A DNA stretch of 58,409 nucleotides from Deltaproteobacteria bacterium (lineage in GTDB: Bacteria > Myxococcota > B64-G9): contig JAFCZJ010000022.1 in NCBI GenBank assembly GCA_019314375.1, positions 1-58,409 of the forward strand, in the 5' to 3' direction. Shown piece by piece: positions 25,501 through 34,052 of the stretch (positions are counted from its first letter, which is position 1; every line of letters begins with the position of its first letter). The notes below the pieces were generated by a model. It made no database searches. It had not been told where the DNA came from and saw only the letters and a list, made by a program, of their open reading frames with translations. Made by a program: the position numbers and the translations under genes.

Positions 25501-28228
25501 CCAAAAGGTGCACCTCCTCTTTCATATGGCAGACATCCAGGCGCATAAAATTAATGATCTGGTCAGCGCCTGTGAATTGCTTGAGAAGGTCTTGGCCATC
25601 CAAGATGATCATCTGCCGAGCCTGGAGGCTCTTGAACGTATCTACTTGACCCAGCGCAATCACCAGGCTTTGGTCCGCATCTACGAAACTTGGTCCAAGC
25701 ACGTCAAAGCCCCGCCGCTGGAACTTTCGCTTCAATCTCAACTGGCCGATATCAAAGAAAACCGCCTGCAACCCCCCAAGAACGCCGGCGAGCATTACCT
25801 GAGAATGCTCGCCATCGATCCGGGTCATCCGGAGGCCACGCGATCCCTGGATGTCCTGTTTCACAAGTTCGGCACCTGGAGCGGATTGCGCACACTGCAC
25901 GAAAGGGAACTGACCCACGTCAAGAGCCGGGATGTGGCACTCGACCTTTGCACCCGCATTGGCGATTTGGCGGAGACCCAACTGAGCCAGCCTCAGGTCG
26001 CCGTCCATTATTATCGCCAGGCCTTGTTGATCAAAGGCGATCATCTGCCTGCCATCAAAGGCCTTAAAAGACTTTACGCCCAGACCGATGATGCAGAGGC
26101 CATGGTGCAGTTGCTGGATCTGGAGGGCCAAGTCACCAAGGATCCGCGTCAAGCCATCGCCACCTTGCTGGAAGTGGGTGCCCTGTACCGAGACAAATTC
26201 AACGATCCCCAGCGATCAGTCAATTGCTTCTTCAAGGTACTGGAAAGAGATCCCCGGGAAACTCAGGCCAGCAATCAAGCCGAAATTCTGCTGCTGGACA
26301 TGCAGGCCCACGAGCAGTTGGTAGCGCTGTACAGCCAGAGGGTTACCGTCACCGAAGACAGCCGAGCACTGGCCGACCTGCACAACAAAATGGGCGACCT
26401 GTTGCGCTCCAATCTTAACAAACCCAATGAAGCCGCCGATGCCTATCGCCAGGTCTTGCAGATCAACCCATCCCATCCCCAAGCCCTGGTGGCCCAGGCC
26501 GAACTCTGCTTCGAGTTGGAGAAGTGGGACGAGTGTTTGCAATTGACCCGCCGTATCCTTGAGTTGGTGACCGATGCACAAGCGCTGGCAGAGGCCAACT
26601 TTCGCCTGGCTCAAATCTTTTTGGAGAAGATGCCCGATGGGGAACAAGCCATCGTCCATTTGCGCCGCACCTTAGAGCTGCGCCCTGGTGATGTGGAGGC
26701 CCTGACCCGGCTCAAAGTATTGCATACCGAGCGGCAGGAAATTGACGCCGCCATCGAAGTGCTGGGCTCTCTGGTACAGGCCGATGAAAACAATCGTATC
26801 AGCCACCTGCTGGAACAAGCCCAGCTACTGGACAAAGCCAAGAACCTGCCCGATCAGGCAGTGGAGGCTTATATACAAATCCAACAACTCGAGCCCAACA
26901 ACGTAGCCGTGGTGCAACGATTGGGTGAACTCTACGAACGGCTGGAACGTTGGGCCGAGCTGGTCGATGCTTACCAAGCTTTTATTGGCCTCCTGCCCGG
27001 CGACGATGCCGACCAGGCCATCCCACTGCACCTGAAGATGGGTGGTCTCTACGACAAAAAACTCAACAACCTGGACAAGGCTATCTTGGAATACAAGCGG
27101 GCCATCGAGATCGAGCCCGAGCATTTGGGCGCCCACGAGGCACTCGCCGAACTATACGGTCGCACCGGCCTTTACTATGCCAATGCCATCGAAGAACACC
27201 GCAAGCTTCTTGCCCTCTATCCCTTCCGCATCGACTCTTACCACCAACTCCGGCGGATCTTTGAAGAGCAACGAGCCTTCGATAAGGTCTTTTGCTCTTG
27301 TTCCGTGCTCCACTACCTCCGGGCCACCGACCAAAATGAAGAGTTCTTCTACGGAGAAAACAACAACAAGGCCCCGGACAAGTCCGCCGAAAAACTCACC
27401 ACCGAAGAGACCGGCCGCCATCTGGTACACCCGAACGAGCGTGGTGCCACACGCAGCATTCTGCAGGTCATTGGGCCTCATTTGAACAAGCTTTACCCCG
27501 CGGATCTGTCCAGACATGGTGTTGGCAAACAAGACAAAGCCAGGCCCGACGATCCCTTGCGAACCCTGACCGCGCAGTTGGCCCAAAACTTAGGCGGCGT
27601 GGAATATGAACTTTATCGCTCCAGCCAGCCCACCCACCTGGTGGCCATCGAGAACACTTCGCCTCCATCAATCATCGTGGGGGAGGGACTGGTCAAACGC
27701 ACCGTGGTCAAAGAACAACGCTTCGCCTTGGCCCGAGCCTTGAAACGTATCCAAGACGGCAGTTTTCTGGCAACCCAAATTGGTGCCAAGACCCTTGCCC
27801 AACTTATCGCCGCGGCCGTTCAGCCGCACCATCCAAGCTGCCCGGTGGCCACCTACCCCTCCGAGCTGCCGGCGGATCTATCCAAGAAAATCACCAAGGC
27901 ATTGCCACGCAAGCAGCGCAAAGCCCTTGATGAACTGATGAAGGAACTGGCACCGACCTTGGCCCGGGTCCCTGACTACGAGGCCTACCTGGCGGGCGTA
28001 GAGCATTCGGCGGCGCGGGTCGGCTTGAGCATGTCTAACGATCTCTCCAACGCCATCATGCACTTAAGCCGCGAGACGCCCGAACTTCGAGACAAACGGC
28101 CCACCAACACAGCCGAAATCATCGAACTCTTCGCCAAGTACCCCCTCATCAGCGAGTTGCTACAATTCGCTATCAGCGAAGAATACTTCAACCTGCGCAA
28201 AAGACTGAAGATGACCATCACGGGTTAG
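22550..28228 (+). CDS. giant TPR repeat protein with Gln-Pro-Glu tandem N-terminus
   Basis: A 1892-residue protein. Residues 15-195 are about 30 hexapeptide units of the type VQPEAA. After a short acidic/proline linker, residues about 240-1550 consist of tetratricopeptide repeats, many of a very regular 37-40-residue form (e.g. KAIATYQRILEISPNYLPAI, LGKLYVRADRYEDII). The last 330 residues form a different alpha-helical domain of unknown family. No signal peptide or membrane segment, so it is presumably a large cytoplasmic scaffold. A strong GGAGGGTGGAG site precedes ATG 22550. The gene stands alone; its stop codon is part of structured element C. Confidence 0.85.
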   Translation: MTSDDQNPKTPEEQIQPEAAVQPETEIQPETEIQPETEVQPEAAVQPEAAVQPEAAVQPEAAVQPEAALQPEAEVQPEAAVQPEAALQPEAALQPEAEVQPEAAVQPEAALQPEAEVQPEAAVQPETEVQPEAAVQPEAAVQPEAAVQPEAAVQPEAAVQPEAAVQPEAAVQPEAAVQPEAAVQPEAAVQPEAATQSEADEQLEEVEPLPEVQLAEDADLDNTPLPLPGGPGSQPATFDPRQAPIWQGLLAEYERELQAMGNDPAGALLHYESGRIWEEKLAQPKNAYQSYSVAFQLNPKLLPNIRAARRLASQVGNWNLSVQILESELEVCKDPTHKAHLLHVRGLMLEEKLGRMEEARASYDAALAEDPNNVEFLRQQERLAISSGDWDKVLTIRGRLLELLDDPRVKVQLLLSCAHLIEHQSSDNKGAEAYFRQVLEIAPENLLAIRGLRALFERGSRYEDQLEVLQKEAALTTDGTRAAQLYYQAARLLREHIGAEDKAVEAINQALALTPEDHMLLSELAQIHEGSMRWQELVEVIERQVQIITDRQELVSLHFKLGNLFEDKLFNEDQAIPAYRKVVELNPNYLPALQALGKLFYRKGKWDELVQMYEVECRETQDPKQRAVKMYKLAEILEERLNRDDDAMLKFEQSLELSPGYLPALKALGRLYNKYNRSESLIQMYENELEISIDQDQKVFLLDKIGTIWEEKLNNVDKAIATYQRILEISPNYLPAIRTLGKLYVRADRYEDIIRINELESQLVNDQKQVISLLHRNGEICEEKINDKDRAIETYKQVLALAPAYLPALQSLGRLYFIKGLWDDLIGMYRQEIDVTLNESQQVIMLYKIGELFEDKLDQPEKAISAYKEVLALQGDYFPALKALNRIYSRNRDWENLLEVLTQEASVIEDPQQKALALFRVAEICESQLQQPERAVETLCSIQQLVPNHGPSIRALERLYTKGDQWRELLGIFEQQLSRAGNDSQKVHLLFHMADIQAHKINDLVSACELLEKVLAIQDDHLPSLEALERIYLTQRNHQALVRIYETWSKHVKAPPLELSLQSQLADIKENRLQPPKNAGEHYLRMLAIDPGHPEATRSLDVLFHKFGTWSGLRTLHERELTHVKSRDVALDLCTRIGDLAETQLSQPQVAVHYYRQALLIKGDHLPAIKGLKRLYAQTDDAEAMVQLLDLEGQVTKDPRQAIATLLEVGALYRDKFNDPQRSVNCFFKVLERDPRETQASNQAEILLLDMQAHEQLVALYSQRVTVTEDSRALADLHNKMGDLLRSNLNKPNEAADAYRQVLQINPSHPQALVAQAELCFELEKWDECLQLTRRILELVTDAQALAEANFRLAQIFLEKMPDGEQAIVHLRRTLELRPGDVEALTRLKVLHTERQEIDAAIEVLGSLVQADENNRISHLLEQAQLLDKAKNLPDQAVEAYIQIQQLEPNNVAVVQRLGELYERLERWAELVDAYQAFIGLLPGDDADQAIPLHLKMGGLYDKKLNNLDKAILEYKRAIEIEPEHLGAHEALAELYGRTGLYYANAIEEHRKLLALYPFRIDSYHQLRRIFEEQRAFDKVFCSCSVLHYLRATDQNEEFFYGENNNKAPDKSAEKLTTEETGRHLVHPNERGATRSILQVIGPHLNKLYPADLSRHGVGKQDKARPDDPLRTLTAQLAQNLGGVEYELYRSSQPTHLVAIENTSPPSIIVGEGLVKRTVVKEQRFALARALKRIQDGSFLATQIGAKTLAQLIAAAVQPHHPSCPVATYPSELPADLSKKITKALPRKQRKALDELMKELAPTLARVPDYEAYLAGVEHSAARVGLSMSNDLSNAIMHLSRETPELRDKRPTNTAEIIELFAKYPLISELLQFAISEEYFNLRKRLKMTITG
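22592..23131 (+). repeat. 18-bp coding tandem repeat, about 30 units (VQPEAA)
   Basis: Degenerate 18-bp units encoding (V/I/L)QPE(A/T)(A/E). Silent GCT/GCC variation follows block patterns, which suggests expansion by unequal recombination. All units keep the frame. Confidence 0.9.
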
Positions 28229-28325
28229 ATGTTCTAAACAAGCCAAAATCTCGCCCCTCAAATCAAAAACGAAAACACCCCCCCAAACGCTAGAACATCT
28301 TATGCCGTGTCGCTTTGCGACACGG
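28227..28325 (-). repeat. structured intergenic element, copy C (inverted, compensated stem)
   Basis: Read on the minus strand it has the same geometry as copies A and B: a hairpin (CCGTGTCGC/GCGACACGG, 28305-28325, perfect), a 4-nt spacer, then a 9-bp stem AGATGTTCT / AGAACATCT (arms at 28292-28300 and 28227-28235) closing a 56-nt loop. The stem differs from A/B at three positions, all compensated in the opposite arm. Loop sequence is not clearly related. It begins within the stop codon of the TPR gene and lies between convergent genes. Confidence 0.55.
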
Positions 28326-28369
28326 TGCTAGTGTTTCTTAACGGGTGCTAATCACCCCAACGAAACAAC

Positions 28370-28398
28370 AAAAGGGGCACCCAATGGGTGCCCCTTTT
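28370..28398. terminator. bidirectional intrinsic terminator
   Basis: AAAA-GGGGCACCC-AAT-GGGTGCCCC-TTTT: a perfect 9-bp GC-rich stem (28374-28382 / 28386-28394) flanked by A and T runs, between the convergent TPR and MopE-repeat genes. It should act in both directions. Confidence 0.9.
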
Positions 28399-28417
28399 GT
28401 ATTATTCAAAATCAAAC

Positions 28418-29905
28418 TCAGTCACAGCCTGAGTTGTCTTCCCACTGCATGTACATTTCCAAACGATAAGGCATGCATTCTTCCACGCTGTCGTTCACCG
28501 AACGAACCACCACGTTCAACTCGGTGTAATCCTCAAGGGGTGCCAGGCCCTCAAAATAATACCCCATCAGGTAGGCCGAACTGCCGTCAGTAAACTCCAC
28601 GTAGTCCACGGCGGGATCGGTACACCAGGCGCTGGCCTCGAAACTCGAACAATTCTCCGCTGGCTCGATGCACAGCTCCCAATCAGCAGGGCTTGCGCCC
28701 GGCGGCAAATACAGCAACACCCATTGAGTAAAACACTGGGTACCTATGTAGATCCCGTGGTTCACATCCTCGGTGGCGGTGATGTGATACCAATCCTGAT
28801 CACCCATCGGGTACAAGGTTCTCTCCATGGACAAAGGCGTACTCTCAAGCATATCGGCCAGAAGCTGAATGGTGCCACAGGAGTCGTTGGCCACGCCGTC
28901 ATAATCCAACCCACCCTCATTCAAATCTTCATCGGTCTCGCCATCGCAATCGTTGTCCAGACCATCGCAGTCCTCGTCTTCGGCACCCGTAAAATTTGGG
29001 CCACCACAAGCCAAGGTTTTCACACCACCGTCATCGATGCACATCATGATGCCGAAACTGCACTGACCTTCGTCGGTTCCACACTGAGCCCCGCCTTCGG
29101 GGTTATTTTCGTCGGTGCTGCCGTCGCAGTCGTCATCCAGGCCGTTGCAGAGTTCGGAATTCTGACCAACCATGGCCACTTCGTTGCCACCACCGTCCAA
29201 ACAGGGGCCCCAAGCGCCGCCAACGCAGGTCTGATTGCCCACGGCGCATTCACCGATGTTCGCGCCGCAAGCCTGGGTGTCGTTGGGGGTGCAGGCGCAA
29301 CCTTCGTCGATCCGCAAATCGCAGTTGTTGTCCTTGCCGTCGCAGAGTTCTTCGGCACCACCATAAATAGTGTTGTCGTTGTCGTTGCAGTCATCGTTGG
29401 GGGTGGAGCAAGAGTCGACGCTGTAGTGACCATCGGAATCGCCGTCCACGTCCAAGTCCTCATCGGTCAAGTTGTCACAATCGTCGTCGAGGTTGTTGCA
29501 GGTCTCGGCCACGGGCACCTGGGCATCACAGTTCATCCAGCTGCCGTTGTAGCAAAACTCAACACCGTTGCCGCAGGCGGTGGTGCATTGACGTTCCATG
29601 GGCTGACAATCGGCACCGGCCTTTTCATCAAAGCAGCCGTTGCAGTTGTCGTCTTTGCCGTTGCAGGTCTCTTCTGTCGGCTGCCGAGCGTCACAACCGA
29701 TCCAACTGCCAGCCTCGCATGTCTCCACGCCCACACCGCAGGCCGTCTGACAAACACGCTGCAAGCCATCGTCGATGAAACCGTTGCAGTCGTTGTCCAG
29801 GCCATCACAAATCTCGGTGGTGGCATTACAGTCGTCGCCGCCGCCACAAGCTACGGCAAAGACGAGACTCGACAAGGCCAAACCCAATAGAATCTTCTTT
29901 AGCAT
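28418..29905 (-). CDS. MopE-repeat lipoprotein
   Basis: A 495-residue predicted lipoprotein: signal peptide with lipobox AVAC (Cys20), then about six putative metal-binding (MopE-like) repeats of the form CNGLDDDCDGxxDE (residues about 25-330), including TEICDGLDNDCNGFIDDG and DVDGDSDGHYSVDSC. The last 160 residues form a beta domain that may be a carbohydrate- or lectin-like fold. Such repeats are typical of surface proteins of myxobacteria and relatives, and probably bind Ca2+ or are held by disulphides. ATG at 29905 has GAGGAGG just upstream, next to a small hairpin. Confidence 0.82.
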   Translation of the reverse strand: MLKKILLGLALSSLVFAVACGGGDDCNATTEICDGLDNDCNGFIDDGLQRVCQTACGVGVETCEAGSWIGCDARQPTEETCNGKDDNCNGCFDEKAGADCQPMERQCTTACGNGVEFCYNGSWMNCDAQVPVAETCNNLDDDCDNLTDEDLDVDGDSDGHYSVDSCSTPNDDCNDNDNTIYGGAEELCDGKDNNCDLRIDEGCACTPNDTQACGANIGECAVGNQTCVGGAWGPCLDGGGNEVAMVGQNSELCNGLDDDCDGSTDENNPEGGAQCGTDEGQCSFGIMMCIDDGGVKTLACGGPNFTGAEDEDCDGLDNDCDGETDEDLNEGGLDYDGVANDSCGTIQLLADMLESTPLSMERTLYPMGDQDWYHITATEDVNHGIYIGTQCFTQWVLLYLPPGASPADWELCIEPAENCSSFEASAWCTDPAVDYVEFTDGSSAYLMGYYFEGLAPLEDYTELNVVVRSVNDSVEECMPYRLEMYMQWEDNSGCD

Positions 29906-29919
29906 GACGCCTCCTCATC

Positions 29920-29936
29920 GCCCTCTTTGAGAGGGC
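29920..29936 (-). promoter_or_regulatory. hairpin abutting the ribosome-binding site
   Basis: GCCCTCT-CAA-AGAGGGC forms a perfect 7-bp stem directly 5' of the GAGGAGG site of the MopE-repeat lipoprotein gene. It may tune translation or stabilise the mRNA 5' end. Confidence 0.4.
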
Positions 29937-29997
29937 CTCCGAATTAATAAAAATGGTTGTCGAACGGCTGAATACTAAGGGGAATTGCCGCGCTGAG

Positions 29998-32097
29998 TCA
30001 AGTTGCTGCAAATACGTCTTCAACGATGGCTAAAAAAGCCTCAACCACCCTGGGGTCAAACTGGCTACCTGAAGTGTTTTTGATTTCGGCGACCGCCACA
30101 TCCCGGCTGAGTGCCTTGCGATAGGGTCGGTCGGAAGTCATGGCGTCAAAAGAGTCGGCCACTGCAATGATACGGGCCTCCAAGGGAATTTCCTCGCCCT
30201 TAAGACGCCCCGGATAACCCGAGCCGTCGTAGCGCTCATGATGGCGCAGCACCACCTTCTGGGCGTCGCTCAAGAACTTGATGGGGCCCAAAATGTTGTC
30301 ACCAAGCAAAGGGTGATTGCGGATGGTTTCCCACTCATCCTCAGAGAGCTTCACGCGCTTTTGTAAAATGGCGTCCGATATTCCGATCTTGCCGATGTCG
30401 TGCAACATGCCTGCATAATGGATGACCCTTTGCGTTCGGGCGTCCAAATCCATCTTCTTGGCGATGGCGACGGCGTAACGCGTCACCCGCTCGGAATGAC
30501 CCTTGGTATAGGTGTCCCGAGCCTCGAGGGCCTGGGCCAGGCTCTTCATGGTTTCCAGATAAGTTTGCTGGGTGGACTCGAAAAGCCGGGCGTTTTCGAT
30601 GGCGATGGCCGCCTGACTGGCCAAAACCTGCAATACCCGCTCGTCGTCCTTGCTGAAAGCCTCGTCCCGACCGGTGCTGAGCTCAAAATAGCCGATAATG
30701 CGGTCACCTATCTTTAGGGGCACCGCCAGCTTCGCCTGCTCTCCATTTTTCAGCCAGGCGACGCCAGCCGGCTTGGTTTCCGGAGCGGCCTCGGGAGATT
30801 TTGCAAGCAGCTCCTCGTTGCCCAAACTTTCCTGGTCCAAGAGCCGGATGGCGCAGGATGAAGAGTCCACTATCTCTTTCGTCATGCCGACGATGGCATC
30901 CAGGGTTCTATCCAAATCCAGCGACGAAGTAATGGTGCGTGAAGCCTTCTGCAATGTCTCCAACTCACGCACCCGTTTTTCCAAATTGACGTTGGCCTTT
31001 TTGATGCGCTTGGCGTGGTCCTTCAGCTCTTCGTTCATGCGATCGATCTCGCGCACATGCTCGGCAAGCTGAGCCTGTTTTTTCTCAAGACGAGAGTGGA
31101 TGTCCGCGTTATGCAAAGCCTGAGCCGCCCAGGAGGCGAAGGTGGAAAAAAGCCTCAAATCTTGCTCGCTGAAGGCATCAGGCTCCTTGGCCTCGGCGTC
31201 CAGGACGCCCACCACCTCGTCGCGCACGATGAGCGGCGTGGCCATCTCACAGCGACCACCAGCCACACCCTCGATGTAACCCCCGTTTATCTGTACGTCC
31301 GGCACCAAGACAGCCTTGCCCGTGGCCAACACGCGACCCGTGATGCCCCGTCCCGTCGGGATGCGCATGCCGGCGTGCACTTCGTCCTTGTACCCAAGGG
31401 CTGCCCGCACCACCAGGTCGTCGCCCACCCTCTCAAGCAGGGCGCAGTTGTCAAAATGAAGGGCCTTCTTGCCCAAGGACAGAATCTCGTCCAAGAGCTC
31501 ATCCAAAGACAGGCTGGAACTGACCTGTCGCCCAAGGCGACCCAACAGCTCAAGATCCTGCACGCGGCGTTCCAAGCGCTGACTTCGATCCTTGATCGAG
31601 GCAACCAAGCGAGCATTGTTGATGGCCGTGGCCGCCTGGTTGGCGAAAATACGGAACAAGTCCAAGTCATCCAGATGGAAAGCACCGGGCTTGCGGCTCT
31701 CGGCATCCAGTACACCGATGATCTCGTCGTCAATGCGTAGCGGCACGGCCATCTCGCTACGAGCGCCCTGGACCCCCTGGATGTAACCCTCGTACTGGCG
31801 CACGTCGTTGACAATCACGGGGTCACCAGAGCGGAAAGCTTCGCCCGTGATGCCCACACCAATGGAGGCTTTGAAGCCGGCCACCACCTCGGGTCGATAA
31901 CCTCTGGCCGCCCGAATGGTCAACACACCCTCTTCCGAATCAAAAAGAAGGAGAGCGCAGGTGTCCAGGCGGAATACGTCCTCCACCAAGGACAAAATGG
32001 TATCCAATAATTGATCCGGATCCAGGATGGAATTCATGGCTCTGGCGGCCTGGTTCAATGCTGCCAGTTTGCGTACCGCCTCGGACACAGTGCTCAC
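29998..32097 (-). CDS. triple-GAF HD-GYP phosphodiesterase
   Basis: A 699-residue sensor: GAF domains at about residues 20-160, 185-330 and 385-515, a coiled coil at 335-385, and a C-terminal HD-GYP domain (about 525-699) with HSERVTRYA, HDIGKIG and HHERYDGSGYPGRL, all expected metal ligands present. Predicted to hydrolyse cyclic di-GMP in response to small ligands or redox state; no membrane segment. Start chosen as GTG at 32097 (GTGAGCACTGTG), with a G-rich ribosome site upstream. The longer frame to 32256 has 53 residues without homology and would run into the gcvH promoter. It is the likely counterpart of the broken GGDEF gene at 14.7-15.8 kb. Confidence 0.88.
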   Translation of the reverse strand: MSTVSEAVRKLAALNQAARAMNSILDPDQLLDTILSLVEDVFRLDTCALLLFDSEEGVLTIRAARGYRPEVVAGFKASIGVGITGEAFRSGDPVIVNDVRQYEGYIQGVQGARSEMAVPLRIDDEIIGVLDAESRKPGAFHLDDLDLFRIFANQAATAINNARLVASIKDRSQRLERRVQDLELLGRLGRQVSSSLSLDELLDEILSLGKKALHFDNCALLERVGDDLVVRAALGYKDEVHAGMRIPTGRGITGRVLATGKAVLVPDVQINGGYIEGVAGGRCEMATPLIVRDEVVGVLDAEAKEPDAFSEQDLRLFSTFASWAAQALHNADIHSRLEKKQAQLAEHVREIDRMNEELKDHAKRIKKANVNLEKRVRELETLQKASRTITSSLDLDRTLDAIVGMTKEIVDSSSCAIRLLDQESLGNEELLAKSPEAAPETKPAGVAWLKNGEQAKLAVPLKIGDRIIGYFELSTGRDEAFSKDDERVLQVLASQAAIAIENARLFESTQQTYLETMKSLAQALEARDTYTKGHSERVTRYAVAIAKKMDLDARTQRVIHYAGMLHDIGKIGISDAILQKRVKLSEDEWETIRNHPLLGDNILGPIKFLSDAQKVVLRHHERYDGSGYPGRLKGEEIPLEARIIAVADSFDAMTSDRPYRKALSRDVAVAEIKNTSGSQFDPRVVEAFLAIVEDVFAAT

Positions 32098-32198
32098 TCC
32101 GTGCCCCCCAAAGGGCCGGAACCAAAGACATTCCGACCCAAGCAAAATAGGCCCCAAAACCTGAAAAGGCAAGAAAGAACGACTTAATGGGATTTTCC

Positions 32199-32226
32199 TT
32201 GACGACTTGGCGCGATGGGGTAGTTT
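32199..32226 (+). promoter_or_regulatory. candidate gcv operon promoter
   Basis: TTGACG (32199-32204), 16-nt spacer, TAGTTT (32221-32226), 55 nt before gcvH. AGGAGG at 32267-32272 is the gcvH ribosome site. No glycine riboswitch-like tandem aptamer fits in this short leader. Confidence 0.45.
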
Positions 32227-32280
32227 ATCGCAATACAAAGCAGCAAACCCAATCACTGATGTGCTCAGGAGGCACAGGCC

Positions 32281-32670
32281 ATGAACATACCAGCGGAACT
32301 AAAGTACACAAAGGATCACGAGTGGTTAAAGGTGGAAGACAAGGTGGTCACCCTCGGCATCAGTGATTACGCCCAGATGGAACTCGGCGATATCGTCAAC
32401 GTGGAGCTTCCCGACGAAGGCGAAGTGTACGAAAAAGAGGACTCCATCGGGGCCGTGGAATCGGTGAAAGCCTCCAGCGAGATCTTCACACCGGTGAGCG
32501 GAAAAATCCTCGAAATCAACGATCCCCTGATGGATGCCCCCGAAACCATCAACGATGACCCCTATGAAGAGGGGTGGATGGTCAAGATCGAGCTATCCAA
32601 CTTGGATGAACTGGAAGAGCTGATGGACGCGAACGCTTACCAGGCATACGTCCAAGAGGAGTCCAAGTAA
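32281..32670 (+). CDS. gcvH: glycine cleavage system H protein
   Basis: A 129-residue lipoyl carrier of the glycine cleavage complex. The swinging-arm Lys is Lys63 in AVESVKASSEI; the biotinyl/lipoyl-like fold motifs GISDYAQMELGDIV and PVSGKILEIN are present. It shuttles the aminomethyl group from the P protein. Full length, first gene of gcvH-gcvPA-gcvPB. Confidence 0.97.
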   Translation: MNIPAELKYTKDHEWLKVEDKVVTLGISDYAQMELGDIVNVELPDEGEVYEKEDSIGAVESVKASSEIFTPVSGKILEINDPLMDAPETINDDPYEEGWMVKIELSNLDELEELMDANAYQAYVQEESK

Positions 32671-32692
32671 TCACTTGAAAGGCGGTGTTCTC

Positions 32693-34039
32693 GTGCGCTA
32701 CATCCCCCACACCGAAGACGATGTCCGGAGGATGCTTGAGGCCGTGGGGGTCGCAACAGTCGAAGACCTCTTCGCCAGCATTCCCAAAAAACTTCTATTG
32801 GACCGGGCATTGAACCTGCCCGAGCCCCTGGACGAATCCGCTCTTTGCGCACTCATGCGCAAGCTGGCAACCGCCAACACGGGTTCCGGCGACCGCATGG
32901 CTCAGTTTTTGGGTGCCGGTGCCTATGCTCACCATGTACCTGCCGCCGTGGACATGCTGCTGCAACGCGGCGAGTTCTTCACGGCCTACACGCCGTATCA
33001 GGCAGAGGTTAGTCAGGGCACCCTGCAAGCCATCTTCGAGTACCAATCCATGATGGCTTCGCTTTTGGGCACCGAGCTGGTCAACGCCTCCATGTACGAC
33101 GGAGCCTCGGCCACGGCAGAGGCGCTGCTCATGGCGCTTCGGGTCGCGCGAAAACGCAAACGCCTGCTGCTGGCGAGATCGCTGCATCCCGAGGTGGCCG
33201 AGACCTGCAATAGCTATTTGAGTGAACACGACGAAAGCACGGAGACCATCCCCTTCGGCCCCCAGGGCACCACGGATTTGGACGCCCTGAAGAAAACCCT
33301 GGGTGAGGGTGTGGCGGCGGTGGTCATACAAAGCCCGAATGCTTTGGGCTGCATAGAACCCTTGGCGCAGATAGCCGAAATGGTTCACGCCGCCGGTGCC
33401 TTGCTGATCGCCGTGGTCTTGGAACCCGTGAGCCTGGGGATGCTGGAGGCCCCGGGCCACCTGGGTGCCGACATCGTCACGGGGGAGGGCTCGGCCTTCG
33501 GGACCGGCCTGAACTACGGCGGTCCCGGACTCGGGCTCTTTGGCACAACCGAAAAGCAGGTCTGGCAAATGCCGGGTCGTCTGGTGGGAGAGACCACGGA
33601 CGATCGAGGGCAAACAGGCTACGTGCTGACCATGGCCAGCCGCGAGCAACATATCCGCCGAGGCCGGGCCACCTCCAACATTTGCACCAACGAGGGATTG
33701 TGCATGTTGGCGGCAGTCATCCACCTGTCACTACTCGGCAAGCAAGGCCTGACCGAATTGGCACGTATCAACGCAGCCAACGCTCACACTACCGCGGAGC
33801 GCCTGGTCCAAGTCAATGGCGTGGAGATGGCCTTCGCCGCCCCCTATTTTAACGAGTTCGTCCTGAAGGTACCCGGCGGCGTGGACGCCGCACTGACGCG
33901 CCTGGACCAAGCCGGCATCGTTGGCGGCCTTGCGCTCAAGCGATTCTATCCCGAACTAGACGATCACCTGCTTCTCTGCGTCACCGAGCTCAACGACGCC
34001 GAGCAAGTAGAACGCTACGCAGAAGCCCTAAAAGCCTGA
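32693..34039 (+). CDS. gcvPA: glycine dehydrogenase (decarboxylating) subunit 1
   Basis: The 448-residue alpha subunit of the split P protein. The characteristic start RYIPHTEDDVRRMLEAVGV follows GTG at 32693, which has AAAGGCGG 7 nt upstream; a TTG at 32675 is the alternative. Conserved segments include FLGAGAYAHHVPAAVD, TPYQAEVSQGTLQAIFEYQ and LLGTELVNASMYDGASA. Works with gcvPB, which holds PLP, to decarboxylate glycine. Spaced 22 nt after gcvH. Confidence 0.95.
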   Translation: MRYIPHTEDDVRRMLEAVGVATVEDLFASIPKKLLLDRALNLPEPLDESALCALMRKLATANTGSGDRMAQFLGAGAYAHHVPAAVDMLLQRGEFFTAYTPYQAEVSQGTLQAIFEYQSMMASLLGTELVNASMYDGASATAEALLMALRVARKRKRLLLARSLHPEVAETCNSYLSEHDESTETIPFGPQGTTDLDALKKTLGEGVAAVVIQSPNALGCIEPLAQIAEMVHAAGALLIAVVLEPVSLGMLEAPGHLGADIVTGEGSAFGTGLNYGGPGLGLFGTTEKQVWQMPGRLVGETTDDRGQTGYVLTMASREQHIRRGRATSNICTNEGLCMLAAVIHLSLLGKQGLTELARINAANAHTTAERLVQVNGVEMAFAAPYFNEFVLKVPGGVDAALTRLDQAGIVGGLALKRFYPELDDHLLLCVTELNDAEQVERYAEALKA

Positions 34040-34052
34040 AAGGAGCCAAGCC

